A stretch of 13,348 nucleotides of DNA from Pelotomaculum sp. UBA4789 (lineage in GTDB: Bacteria > Bacillota > Desulfotomaculia > Desulfotomaculales > Pelotomaculaceae). Below, piece after piece: positions 6,492-13,348 of this stretch; the stretch's first letter is position 1; each line of letters starts with the position of its first letter. The position numbers were made by a program, and so were the translations under genes. The stretch lies in assembly GCA_002402945.1 (NCBI GenBank), contig DHGV01000099.1:1-13348 (forward strand), written 5' to 3'. The notes below the pieces were generated by a model. It was not told the origin of the DNA. It did no database searches and was given only the letters and a program-made list of their open reading frames with translations.

Positions 6492-7799
6492 TTGAAAATA
6501 AAACGTTATTTAGTGAGAGAAATGCAGGAAGCTATCCGGCTTATCAAACAGGACCTTGGTTCCGATGCGGTAATTGTAAGCAGTTATAAGGTCTCTGCTA
6601 AGGGCTTGATTGGTCTTTTTTCACCGCGTCTTCTCGAGGTTACCGCTGTCCTGGATGACAACCCTGAAATTCAATTAAGTGTCGGCTGCCCGCCTGCACA
6701 AATGGCTGTAACAGAAGGCGACAGCCGCGGAAGAGAAATTGGCCCTGCGAATGAAATGGCCGGGTTGCTTTCAGCAAACAAACAGTTTAAGCATACCAGG
6801 CCCAGGAATGTATATGTAAACGCCAAAAGTAATGCTGACCAAAACGATACCAGCCATTTGTCCAATGAATTAAAGAAGAAACTGACCACAGATAAAGCTG
6901 CTAACTGGTCAGTTATTGAAGACATGGACGAGCCTGAAAGAGATGAGAAGCATCTTTTTGAAACATCAACAAAAAGTAAAATTAAAGTCGGGTCAAATGG
7001 CGATCCAGGCCCCAAGTGGAGAAAGACGCTTCTGGATATGGATATCTGTGAAGATATTGTTGAACACCTGTTGTCATCTGCAGAAAGTATTCAGGATCAA
7101 CCCGAATCAAAAGCGCAATTTGCTTATTTTTCCCTGTTAAAACAAATAACAAATCTTCTTGAGCCAGCTTACCAATTAAAGGATCGTCCCAGGATATTAA
7201 CTTTTATGGGCCCTCCTGGCGGGGGTAAAACAACATCACTGATCAAGCTTGCTACCCGTTTTAAAGTATTCGAAAATAAAAAGATCGCCCTGGTGGGAGT
7301 AAGCAACTACCGGATCGGTGGTGATGACCAGCTGCATGCCTACGGCAAGTTCCTGGATGTGTCGGTTGATGTGGTGATGACACCTGCCGAACTTGTCAAG
7401 GCGCTGGATGATCATGCAGATAAAGATTTAATATTAATTGATACCTATGGCCGTTCACCCTGGAATACAGGGAAAGTCTTGGAATTAAAGAGTTTTTTGA
7501 ATGTGCTGGATGAACCTCATGAGGATTTTTTAGTGCTCAACGCCTCTTCAAAGAACAGGGATCTGGTGAAAACAGCCGGTGAATTTGACAGAGTCGGCTT
7601 TACCAAAATAATTTTCACCCGGATCGACGAGACTGAAACGCACGGTTCAATTTTGAACCTGGTTTACAATACCGGCATACCAGTGGCTTATCTGGCGGGG
7701 GGCCAGAAAATACCTGATGACATCAATGAAGCGAGCCCGAAGATAATTGCAAAATTATTATTTAAAGGGGTTGACCCGGATGAAATTATGGCAACCTAG
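6492..7799 (+). CDS. flhF: Flagellar SRP-type GTPase FlhF
   Basis: FlhF is a signal-recognition-particle-like GTPase at the membrane that sets where flagella are assembled. It starts at TTG 6492 (MKIKRYLVREMQEAIRLI, typical) with AGGGACGG (6473-6480) upstream; 435 residues. A basic, variable N-terminal region (to about 180) precedes the NG domain. The P-loop is GPPGGGKTT (residues 240-248). Other GTPase motifs deviate: the usual TDTYRIG reads SNYRIG (from S271), DTAGRS reads DTYGRS (from D317), and TKLDET reads TRIDET (from T376). The overall fold pattern, including YGSILN-like and IPDDI segments, is kept, so it is FlhF, but catalysis may be altered. Its last 20 bases overlap the start of flhG, which implies coupled translation. 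Confidence 0.95.
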   Translation: MKIKRYLVREMQEAIRLIKQDLGSDAVIVSSYKVSAKGLIGLFSPRLLEVTAVLDDNPEIQLSVGCPPAQMAVTEGDSRGREIGPANEMAGLLSANKQFKHTRPRNVYVNAKSNADQNDTSHLSNELKKKLTTDKAANWSVIEDMDEPERDEKHLFETSTKSKIKVGSNGDPGPKWRKTLLDMDICEDIVEHLLSSAESIQDQPESKAQFAYFSLLKQITNLLEPAYQLKDRPRILTFMGPPGGGKTTSLIKLATRFKVFENKKIALVGVSNYRIGGDDQLHAYGKFLDVSVDVVMTPAELVKALDDHADKDLILIDTYGRSPWNTGKVLELKSFLNVLDEPHEDFLVLNASSKNRDLVKTAGEFDRVGFTKIIFTRIDETETHGSILNLVYNTGIPVAYLAGGQKIPDDINEASPKIIAKLLFKGVDPDEIMAT

Positions 7800-8646
7800 G
7801 ACGGGTCAAGGTTATTATCATAACAGCATTTTAAAAAATGAAAGCTGCCTATGGGGTCCTAAAGCCATAGCAGTGGCAAGCGGCAAGGGTGGAGTCGGCA
7901 AAACATCAATTACAGTCAATCTGGCCCTTTGCCTGGCCCAGAAGGGCAACCAGGTAACCATCTTTGACGCGGATCTCGGTTTGGCCAATGCCGAGGTGCT
8001 GCTTGGGATCATACCTCCTTACAGTCTTTTTGAAGTGCTTTACGGGGGTATGACACTGGAAGATATCGCAGTTCAGGGGCCCTGCGGCATTAGGGTGATT
8101 TCCGGGGGATCCGGTTTCCTGGAAATGGCTAACCTGGATCGGACCCGTCGGCAACAACTCCTCAGAATGTTTAACCAGTTTGTGAGTAAGGATGAAATTG
8201 TACTCATTGATACCAGCGCTGGAATAAACAAAAATGTGCTTGGTTTTGTCGCTGCCGCCGAGGAGGTTATTGTTGTTGTCACACCGGAGCCAACATCGCT
8301 TACCGATGCCTATGCTTTGATCAAAATATTAGCCAACTTCAAACTTCATTCGGAGGTCAATGTAATAGTCAACCGTGCTGTTGACAGGCAAGAGGCCATG
8401 CGTACACTCAGCAGGATTTCTACAGCAGCCGACCGTTTTCTTGACATAAAAATTAATTTCCTGGGCTGGATTCCGGAAGACAAATCAGTATCACAGGCAG
8501 TAAAGAACCAGCAGCCTTATTTTTTAACAAACAAAAATTCTCCGGCTTCCCGCAGTATTGCCGGGATTGCTGAATACCTTGTTGGAGATACCCGCATAGT
8601 CCCAAGAGAAGGATTTTGGACCAAGCTGATGGGTTTATTCAGCTAG
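7780..8646 (+). CDS. flhG: FlhG/YlxH, MinD-type ATPase
   Basis: FlhG is the ATPase partner of FlhF that limits flagellar number and helps assemble the C-ring. I choose ATG 7780 because AAAGGGG (7764-7770) lies nine bases upstream; upstream in-frame codons lack a ribosome site. The product is 288 residues. The deviant Walker A SGKGGVGKTS follows residue 30, and DADLGLANAEVLLG and VLIDTSAG supply the other nucleotide-site motifs. The middle and C-terminus follow the family, ending in a short amphipathic-looking tail (EGFWTKLMGLFS) that may bind the membrane. The N-terminus (MKLWQPRTGQGYY) lacks the DQAxxLR motif through which FlhG activates the FlhF GTPase in Bacillus and relatives. It overlaps flhF by 20 bases. 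Confidence 0.95.
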   Translation: MKLWQPRTGQGYYHNSILKNESCLWGPKAIAVASGKGGVGKTSITVNLALCLAQKGNQVTIFDADLGLANAEVLLGIIPPYSLFEVLYGGMTLEDIAVQGPCGIRVISGGSGFLEMANLDRTRRQQLLRMFNQFVSKDEIVLIDTSAGINKNVLGFVAAAEEVIVVVTPEPTSLTDAYALIKILANFKLHSEVNVIVNRAVDRQEAMRTLSRISTAADRFLDIKINFLGWIPEDKSVSQAVKNQQPYFLTNKNSPASRSIAGIAEYLVGDTRIVPREGFWTKLMGLFS

Positions 8647-8687
8647 GGTTGTATGTTTTGGCGAAGTCAACCAGAGGACAGGGATAA

Positions 8688-8717
8688 TTGGCATCTGTCC
8701 AGAGTTCAAAGTATCAT
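8688..8717 (+). promoter_or_regulatory. Weak candidate promoter before fliA
   Basis: TTGGCA (8688-8693), an 18-base gap and TATCAT (8712-8717), each one mismatch from the sigma-A consensus, in the 113-base gap between flhG and fliA. Context alone does not require it, since the operon could be read through. Confidence 0.25.
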
Positions 8718-8759
8718 GGATGATAAGTGCAACTTAATTTATACAAGGGATGTGAATGA

Positions 8760-9515
8760 ATGGCTGTCACCGATGAGATTTGGCGGAGTTATCGCCAGTC
8801 CAGGGACGCAGAGCTTAAAAATGAAATTGTTTTAGCTCACCTGCCCCTTGTAAAATATCTCGCCGGTCGGCTGGCGGTGAAGCTGCCTTCATTTATTGGC
8901 CAGGAGGACCTGGAAAGTTATGGTGTTTTTGGCCTCATGGAAGCTGTGGATAAATTTGATCCCGATCTGGGTGTGAGTTTTAAGGCTTATGCCTACAACA
9001 GGATACGCGGGGCAATGATTGACGAGATACGAAAGCTTAACTGGATTCCCCGCACATTGTGGCAAAAAATCCAGCTTCTGAATGCAACCAAGGAAAAACT
9101 GCAAAAAGAGCTCGGTGAGCAGATCAGCTACGAAGCACTGGCTGGTGCTATGGGGATAACAGTATCAGAGCTGTACAAACTGGAAGGACAGGTAAACCTT
9201 CTTTCCCTGTCATCTCTGGATGAAACAATATCTCTGGCAGATGGTGAAAGAGTGAGGTGGGGGGATATGGTTAGAGATCCCGACAGCCCTGATCCTCTGG
9301 ATATTGTTGAGAGTGATGAAAGCAAGCGTCTTTTGATAAAGGCTATAGAGGAGCTTCCCGATAAAGACAGAACTGTCCTTGCTCTTTACTACCAGGAAGA
9401 ACTGACATTAAAGGAAATTGGCAAGGTCCTTAACGTTTCCGAGTCGAGGGTTTGTCAATTACATACAAGGGCTTTAAACAGGTTGAGGGGCAAACTGGAA
9501 CAGGCAGCTTATTGA
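8760..9515 (+). CDS. fliA: Flagellar sigma factor FliA (sigma-28)
   Basis: FliA directs RNA polymerase to late flagellar and chemotaxis promoters. It starts at ATG 8760, with AAGGGA nine bases upstream, and is 251 residues, normal for the family. Region 2 is clear (LAHLPLVKYLAGRLAVKLPS, then DLESYGVFGLMEAVDKFDP and FKAYAYNRIRGAMIDEIRKL, which includes the -10 recognition helix). Region 3 follows (LGEQISYEALAGAMGITVSE). Region 4 has the helix-turn-helix LTLKEIGKVLNVSESRVCQL (from residue 215), which reads the -35 box. Its inhibitor FlgM is encoded 7 kb upstream behind a sigma-28-like promoter. Being inside the fliF operon puts FliA under the cyclic-di-GMP riboswitch, unless the weak promoters in the operon act. 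Confidence 0.97.
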   Translation: MAVTDEIWRSYRQSRDAELKNEIVLAHLPLVKYLAGRLAVKLPSFIGQEDLESYGVFGLMEAVDKFDPDLGVSFKAYAYNRIRGAMIDEIRKLNWIPRTLWQKIQLLNATKEKLQKELGEQISYEALAGAMGITVSELYKLEGQVNLLSLSSLDETISLADGERVRWGDMVRDPDSPDPLDIVESDESKRLLIKAIEELPDKDRTVLALYYQEELTLKEIGKVLNVSESRVCQLHTRALNRLRGKLEQAAY

Positions 9516-9563
9516 GATTCAGCTGGGGTTAAACGTTAAAATAGAATTAGGGCTGATTGAGTT

Positions 9564-10556
9564 ATGGATAAAATATCTCCAAAAGAAATAAATACCTTGC
9601 TGGATGCCATGTCAACCGGTGAGATCAAAAAGAATGAGCTGCAGAAATCAATTCAACCTGCAGACTGCGAGCTCTATGACTTCCGGCGCCCTGATAAGTT
9701 CACAAAGGAGCAAATTCGTGCGCTGGAGGTCTTACAAAGCGCATTTGCACGCCTTCTTTCTAGTTTTTTATCTGGCTACCTGCGCTGTAATATTCAAATT
9801 GAGGTTGCTTCCATTGTTCAATTGACATATGAAGACTTCATGCACTCTGTTCCCAATCCTGCGGTGCTGACAGTATTTTCTTTAAACCCTTTAAAAGGAA
9901 CGGCGATAGCTCAGCTAGATCCGGAGTTTCTATTTCCGGTGATAGATCTCTTTTTTGGCGGGAGCGGTGGAACCCCCAAAAGCATTCGCGATTTGACTGA
10001 TATCGAACTCTCAGTTACCAGAAAATTAATGACAAAAATTTTGGATAACCTTGCCCTGGCCTGGAAAGACATCATCCAGTCTGAACCAGTTATTGATTCT
10101 GTAGAGACCAATCCTGACCTGCTCCAGGTGTTTTCTTTTAATGAAACTGTTGCCTTGATTTCCTTAACTGCTGAAGTTGGGGAATCGGCAAAAGGATTTA
10201 TAAACCTATGTCTGCCGTATACCATGCTTGATCCGGTGGTGTCTCAGCTTTTTAATCAAAGACAATGCAGGCCGTCCCAAACATCAGAGATTAATGAGGC
10301 GGAAAAAAAGAAGCTGCAGCAGTGGCTCGAAATGCCGCCTGTGGAGCTTACAGTCCTGGCAGGTCAAACATGGATGTTGGTTAACGACTTTCTTCAATTG
10401 CAGGAAGGGGACGTATTGCTGCTGGACAGAAGGGTGGATCAGGATATGGACTTGTATGTTGAGGAACAAATGAAATGCAAGGTTAAGGCTGGTTATATTG
10501 GCAGCCGGCTTGCTGTTCAAATTACTGCGCTTGCGGAGGGCGAAAAAGATGGCTAA
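9564..10556 (+). CDS. fliM: Flagellar motor switch protein FliM
   Basis: FliM is the C-ring subunit that binds phosphorylated CheY and passes the signal to FliG. It starts at ATG 9564 (weak AGGG upstream) and has 330 residues. The N-terminal peptide ISPKEINTLLDAM (from residue 4) is the CheY-binding motif. The middle CheC-like domain follows (DFRRPDKFTKEQIRALEVLQ, then LDPEFLFPVIDLFFGGSGG, with the GGxG turn). The C-terminal SpoA domain covers about residues 252-325 (MPPVELTVLAGQTWMLVNDF). Eight bases overlap the fliY start, and 48 bases separate it from fliA. In most Clostridia fliM lies upstream of the export-gate genes; here it follows fliA. Confidence 0.96.
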   Translation: MDKISPKEINTLLDAMSTGEIKKNELQKSIQPADCELYDFRRPDKFTKEQIRALEVLQSAFARLLSSFLSGYLRCNIQIEVASIVQLTYEDFMHSVPNPAVLTVFSLNPLKGTAIAQLDPEFLFPVIDLFFGGSGGTPKSIRDLTDIELSVTRKLMTKILDNLALAWKDIIQSEPVIDSVETNPDLLQVFSFNETVALISLTAEVGESAKGFINLCLPYTMLDPVVSQLFNQRQCRPSQTSEINEAEKKKLQQWLEMPPVELTVLAGQTWMLVNDFLQLQEGDVLLLDRRVDQDMDLYVEEQMKCKVKAGYIGSRLAVQITALAEGEKDG

Positions 10557-11847
10557 GCTGTTAAAACAAGAAGAGATAGACGCTCTCCTGCACACGCAAA
10601 ACCATGAACTGGTCCTGCCGGAAGATGCGGAGGCAGGTACCTTAGGGGAGCAGGCCCAAAAGAAAAAGGCGGCCAAAAAAGCTCGTGCAGAGCAGATAAT
10701 TGAACCAAGTACAAAAATAGATGAGGTGCAGCCTGGCTTCGCCGGAGATTTTTTAACCGAAGATGAAATGGATTCTCTGGGCGAAGTCGGCAATATGTAC
10801 ATGGGTTCGGCGGCAGCTGCACTTTCCTCGCTTTTCAACCAAAATGTGAAATTCACAGACCCGAGATTAAACATATCAACTTTGGAAGACCTGTTAAACG
10901 GTTTTCTAACGCCGCATATGGTCGTTTTTATGCGTTTCACCGAAGGGCTTTCAGGTTTCAACATGCTGATTATGAAAATAAAAGACGCTAATGTATTAGC
11001 CGATTTGATGATGGGCGGAAAAGGTATAAATGTACCGGTAGAAGCAAATGAGATTAGTACAATTGCGGCGGTCAAGGCTTTAAAGAAGATGATTGGCACC
11101 GCATCCACCTCGATGGCTGCGATGTTTAACCGGATGGTTAAAATTTCCTTGCCTGAGATAAAAGTTTGTAACAGTGTTGATGATATTAAATTTACATCAT
11201 TTAACCCGGGAGATCCTGTGGTTGTTGTCCGATATAAAATGACAATAGGTGATATACTGGAAACACAGGTTATGAGGGTCATGGGTTTTGATACGGCGAA
11301 AGAAGAGGCAGGACTTTTCCTCAGCAGATTAATGGTTCAGGGTAAAGAACTGCCCGCGCCGCCTGCAGAAGAAACACCTGGTGAAGATCCGCCCTCTGCT
11401 GCAGCTGAACAAGCCGCCTTGATTAATCTTGATGATCTCAGCAGGGAAGACAAAACGGAGCCTGCGGTATCAGTCGGTCAGGTTAGGCAGCATGAAGCAT
11501 CAGCTGTGGTGAAGCCGGAGCAAGCCCCTGCCGCTTTGCTTAAAGTACCTTCAAGAGCAGAACCGGCTGATTTCGGGTTTGACCAACAGCGACTGGAGCT
11601 GATACTTGACATTCCTCTAAAGGTTACAGTGCTATTGGGGCGAACCAGGTGGCCGATTAAAGATATATTGGGCTTGTCCCCGGGTTCTGTAATAGAGATG
11701 CAGAGTCTGGTTGATGAACCGGTGGAAATCCTGGTTAACGGGACACTGGTGGCTACCGGTGAGATTGTTGTAGTGCATGAGAATTACGGTGTCAGAATAT
11801 CCAATATCATTACACCCAGGGAAAGGATACAAAACCTGGGAAATTGA
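10549..11847 (+). CDS. fliY: FliY, CheY-P phosphatase and FliN-domain switch protein
   Basis: FliY is the Gram-positive switch protein that combines a CheC-like phosphatase with a FliN domain; it removes phosphate from CheY at the motor. ATG 10549 has GGAGGG (10535-10540) eight bases upstream and overlaps fliM by eight bases. It has 432 residues. Residues 4-14 (LLKQEEIDALL) form the CheY-P binding peptide. The first phosphatase site fits the CheC pattern exactly: D75, E79, N82 and P105 (DxxxExxN, then 22 residues, then P). The second site aligns as KALKKMIG, with K177 and K180 where the catalytic Glu and Asn should be, so it looks inactive. A Pro/Ala/Glu-rich linker (about 280-345) leads to the FliN/SpoA domain (about 347-428). 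The start at 10549, not further upstream, restores this normal N-terminus. A strong terminator follows. Confidence 0.95.
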   Translation: MAKLLKQEEIDALLHTQNHELVLPEDAEAGTLGEQAQKKKAAKKARAEQIIEPSTKIDEVQPGFAGDFLTEDEMDSLGEVGNMYMGSAAAALSSLFNQNVKFTDPRLNISTLEDLLNGFLTPHMVVFMRFTEGLSGFNMLIMKIKDANVLADLMMGGKGINVPVEANEISTIAAVKALKKMIGTASTSMAAMFNRMVKISLPEIKVCNSVDDIKFTSFNPGDPVVVVRYKMTIGDILETQVMRVMGFDTAKEEAGLFLSRLMVQGKELPAPPAEETPGEDPPSAAAEQAALINLDDLSREDKTEPAVSVGQVRQHEASAVVKPEQAPAALLKVPSRAEPADFGFDQQRLELILDIPLKVTVLLGRTRWPIKDILGLSPGSVIEMQSLVDEPVEILVNGTLVATGEIVVVHENYGVRISNIITPRERIQNLGN

Positions 11848-11856
11848 ATTACTCCT

Positions 11857-11881
11857 AAAAAGCCCTGCAAGGGCTTTTTTT
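11857..11881 (+). terminator. Terminator of the fliF-fliY operon
   Basis: AGCCCT (11861-11866) and AGGGCT (11870-11875) form the core stem with a three-base GCA loop, extended by AAAA/TTTT and followed by T to 11881. It lies 10 bases after the fliY stop and separates the motility operon from the two hydrolase genes. Confidence 0.9.
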
Positions 11882-11934
11882 AAACCTTATATACCTTCAG
11901 CATGGTTGGATCAAGGGCTTAGAGGGGGAGAAAA

Positions 11935-12678
11935 TTGAAGATCTACGCCATCGGGGATGTCCACCTGTCTTTTCGCAAGCAGGCTAACCCTTTTTGCTGG
12001 GACAGCGCGGAAATTAATAAGCCAATGGAACTGTTCGGAGAGAAATGGCGGGAGCATTACCGCAAGATATATAAGAACTGGATGGGCACAGTAGAAACCG
12101 GTGATTTAGTCCTGATGCCTGGCGATATTTCATGGGCTTTAAAACTTCATGAGGCAAAGTTTGACCTTGAATTTCTCGGCTTGCTGCCGGGGACAATATT
12201 ATGTGTTGCCGGTAATCATGATTACTGGTGGCAGAGCCTTACACAGGTCAGGGCTGTCCTTCCCCAAAACATTAAGGTTATTCAGAACGACCACATACAA
12301 TGCGGCAATCTCGCTGTATGCGGATCCAGGGGGTGGTGGTGCCCCGGCTCCGGGCGCTTTAAAACAGAAGATTTAAAGATATACCGCAGGGAATTATTGC
12401 GGATGGAGAATTCGCTGCAGGGGGTTGTATCAAAAAAAATAGAAGATATAATTGTATTAATTCATTTTATGCCAACAAATGAGTTTCATCAAAAAAATGA
12501 ATTCATTGAGCTGTTTCAAAGGTACGGGGTAAATACCGTCATTTACAGCCACCTTCATGGGGAAGCGGCGCGCCTGCGCCTTCCTGACAGCGCCTGGGGC
12601 ATTAATTTTTATCTTGTAAGCGCTGATTACGTTGACTTTACCCCATTTGCTATCGAGACATTAAAAGGCAGCTATTAG
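11935..12678 (+). CDS. Calcineurin-like metallophosphoesterase
   Basis: A soluble metal-dependent phosphoesterase of 247 residues; the substrate is unknown. It starts at TTG 11935 after GGGGGAG (11923-11929). All metal-site motifs of the family are present: GDVH (D8, H10), PGDISW (D64), GNHDYWW (N94, H95), VLIHFMP (H177) and YSHLHG (H206, H208). The short form with GNHDYWW and an N-terminal KIYAIGDVHLS is widespread as a conserved single-domain protein in Firmicutes. There is no signal peptide or membrane segment. It lies beyond the operon terminator and 41 bases ahead of a HAD phosphatase with which it may be cotranscribed; a link to motility is not indicated. A specific role, such as nucleotide or phosphodiester cleavage, would be a guess. 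Confidence 0.9.
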   Translation: MKIYAIGDVHLSFRKQANPFCWDSAEINKPMELFGEKWREHYRKIYKNWMGTVETGDLVLMPGDISWALKLHEAKFDLEFLGLLPGTILCVAGNHDYWWQSLTQVRAVLPQNIKVIQNDHIQCGNLAVCGSRGWWCPGSGRFKTEDLKIYRRELLRMENSLQGVVSKKIEDIIVLIHFMPTNEFHQKNEFIELFQRYGVNTVIYSHLHGEAARLRLPDSAWGINFYLVSADYVDFTPFAIETLKGSY

Positions 12679-12719
12679 TAAATTGCTGCTGAATAAAACC
12701 GGCAAAGGATGATCATTAA

Positions 12720-13348
12720 ATGACAACGGAAGCAGTTTTATTTGATCTGGACGGTACTTTGGTTGATTCATTGCCGTTGATATTCAGGACATACCGGCAG
12801 GTGTTTGCTGATATGGGGATACCGTGGAATGAAAGCGATGTAGAGAAAATGATCGGGCTGCCTTTGAAGGACATCGGGAAGCATTTTACCGGGAGAGATG
12901 AGTCCAGGTTTGAGCAACTCTACCAGTCATATTATCAGCGGGATCATGATATTTTTACCAGGCTTTATCCCGGCACACTGCAAATGCTGCAAAATCTCGA
13001 GAAGCACAAAATCAAACTGGGAATTGTGACTTCCAAGGGAAGGGCTGGAACTGCGAAAACTGTTGCTTTTACCGGGCTTGATCATTTTATGAATATAATT
13101 GTCACCGCGCAGGATGTTTTAAAACATAAGCCTAACCCGGAACCCCTGTTGAACGCAGTAGAATTCCTGGGGGTACAGGTTGCCAGGACCATATTTGTTG
13201 GTGACAGCAGATTTGACATTTTGACCGGACGGAATGCCGGCGCCCGTACCCTTGGCGTAACCTGGGGTTTAGGGAGCCGTGAAGAATTAGAATGCCTGCA
13301 GCCGGATGGCATGATAGACCGGTGGGAAGAATTGATTGAGTATATCAG
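12720..13348 (+). CDS. HAD-family phosphatase, PpaX/Gph-like (partial at window end)
   Basis: A haloacid-dehalogenase phosphohydrolase that forms an aspartyl-phosphate intermediate. It starts at ATG 12720 with AAAGGA about ten bases upstream and stays open to the window end (209 codons), near the usual full length of 210-225 residues, so only the last few residues are missing. Motif I is FDLDGTLVDS (nucleophile D9, acid-base D11), motif II is VTSKGR (T104/S105), motif III is Lys in KHKPNPEP (K137), and motif IV is GDSRFD (D162, D166). The helical cap, residues 20-80, matches the phosphoglycolate phosphatase/pyrophosphatase PpaX subgroup. Substrate cannot be set from sequence: phosphoglycolate, pyrophosphate and other small phosphates are all possible. 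It is probably an operon partner of the preceding phosphoesterase. Confidence 0.9.
   Translation, partial: MTTEAVLFDLDGTLVDSLPLIFRTYRQVFADMGIPWNESDVEKMIGLPLKDIGKHFTGRDESRFEQLYQSYYQRDHDIFTRLYPGTLQMLQNLEKHKIKLGIVTSKGRAGTAKTVAFTGLDHFMNIIVTAQDVLKHKPNPEPLLNAVEFLGVQVARTIFVGDSRFDILTGRNAGARTLGVTWGLGSREELECLQPDGMIDRWEELIEYI

Noticed and set aside
8653..8835. 60-codon frame between flhG and fliA
   Set aside because: It overlaps the start of fliA out of frame, has a poor ribosome site and resembles no family.
10284..11282. Long open frame on the minus strand (332 codons)
   Set aside because: It lies opposite fliM and fliY, whose products are clear family members; the antisense protein is low-complexity Ser/Leu-rich and matches nothing.
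1..13348. CRISPR array, tRNA or rRNA genes
   Set aside because: No regularly spaced repeats, cloverleaf arms or conserved rRNA segments were seen.

Overview
The window comes from a motile Gram-positive anaerobe of the Clostridia type, most like the Peptococcaceae/Desulfotomaculum/Pelotomaculum relatives; genus is a guess. The evidence is a FliY (CheC-like domain fused to FliN) instead of only a short FliN, the FlhF-FlhG-FliA gene order, strong AGGAGG-like ribosome binding sites, many TTG starts, intrinsic terminators, and a cyclic-di-GMP-I riboswitch ahead of motility genes.

Layout. Positions 1-1266 hold a dead IS1182-type insertion sequence: its transposase has an internal deletion and two frameshifts. 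After two terminator-like hairpins comes a small flgM-like gene (about 1446-1757), preceded by a good match to a sigma-28 (FliA) promoter and closed by its own terminator. About 1 kb (1826-2827) then has no recognisable gene, only short broken reading frames, and ends in a strong terminator. At 2860-3260 lies the control region of the motility operon: two candidate sigma-A promoters, a cyclic-di-GMP-I (GEMM-I) aptamer with an unusually long insertion, and a perfect 11-bp terminator stem.

From 3279 to 11847 runs a compact operon on the + strand: fliF (MS-ring), fliG (rotor), a stand-alone FliN-domain protein, flhF and flhG (number/placement GTPase and ATPase), fliA (sigma-28), fliM and fliY (switch, CheY-P phosphatase). 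It ends at a strong terminator (11857-11881). Two housekeeping hydrolase genes follow: a calcineurin-like metallophosphoesterase and a HAD phosphatase of the PpaX/Gph type that runs off the end.

How it works together. High cyclic-di-GMP is predicted to stop transcription before fliF, which would cut synthesis of the rotor, the placement proteins and the flagellar sigma factor together. FliA made from this operon would drive flgM, whose product inhibits FliA, so the window contains both halves of the sigma-28/anti-sigma-28 loop. The operon is odd in lacking the rod, export-ATPase, hook and export-gate genes that usually lie between fliG and flhF in Clostridia. It has an extra FliN protein in their place, and FliY, FlhF and FlhG each show departures from family motifs.
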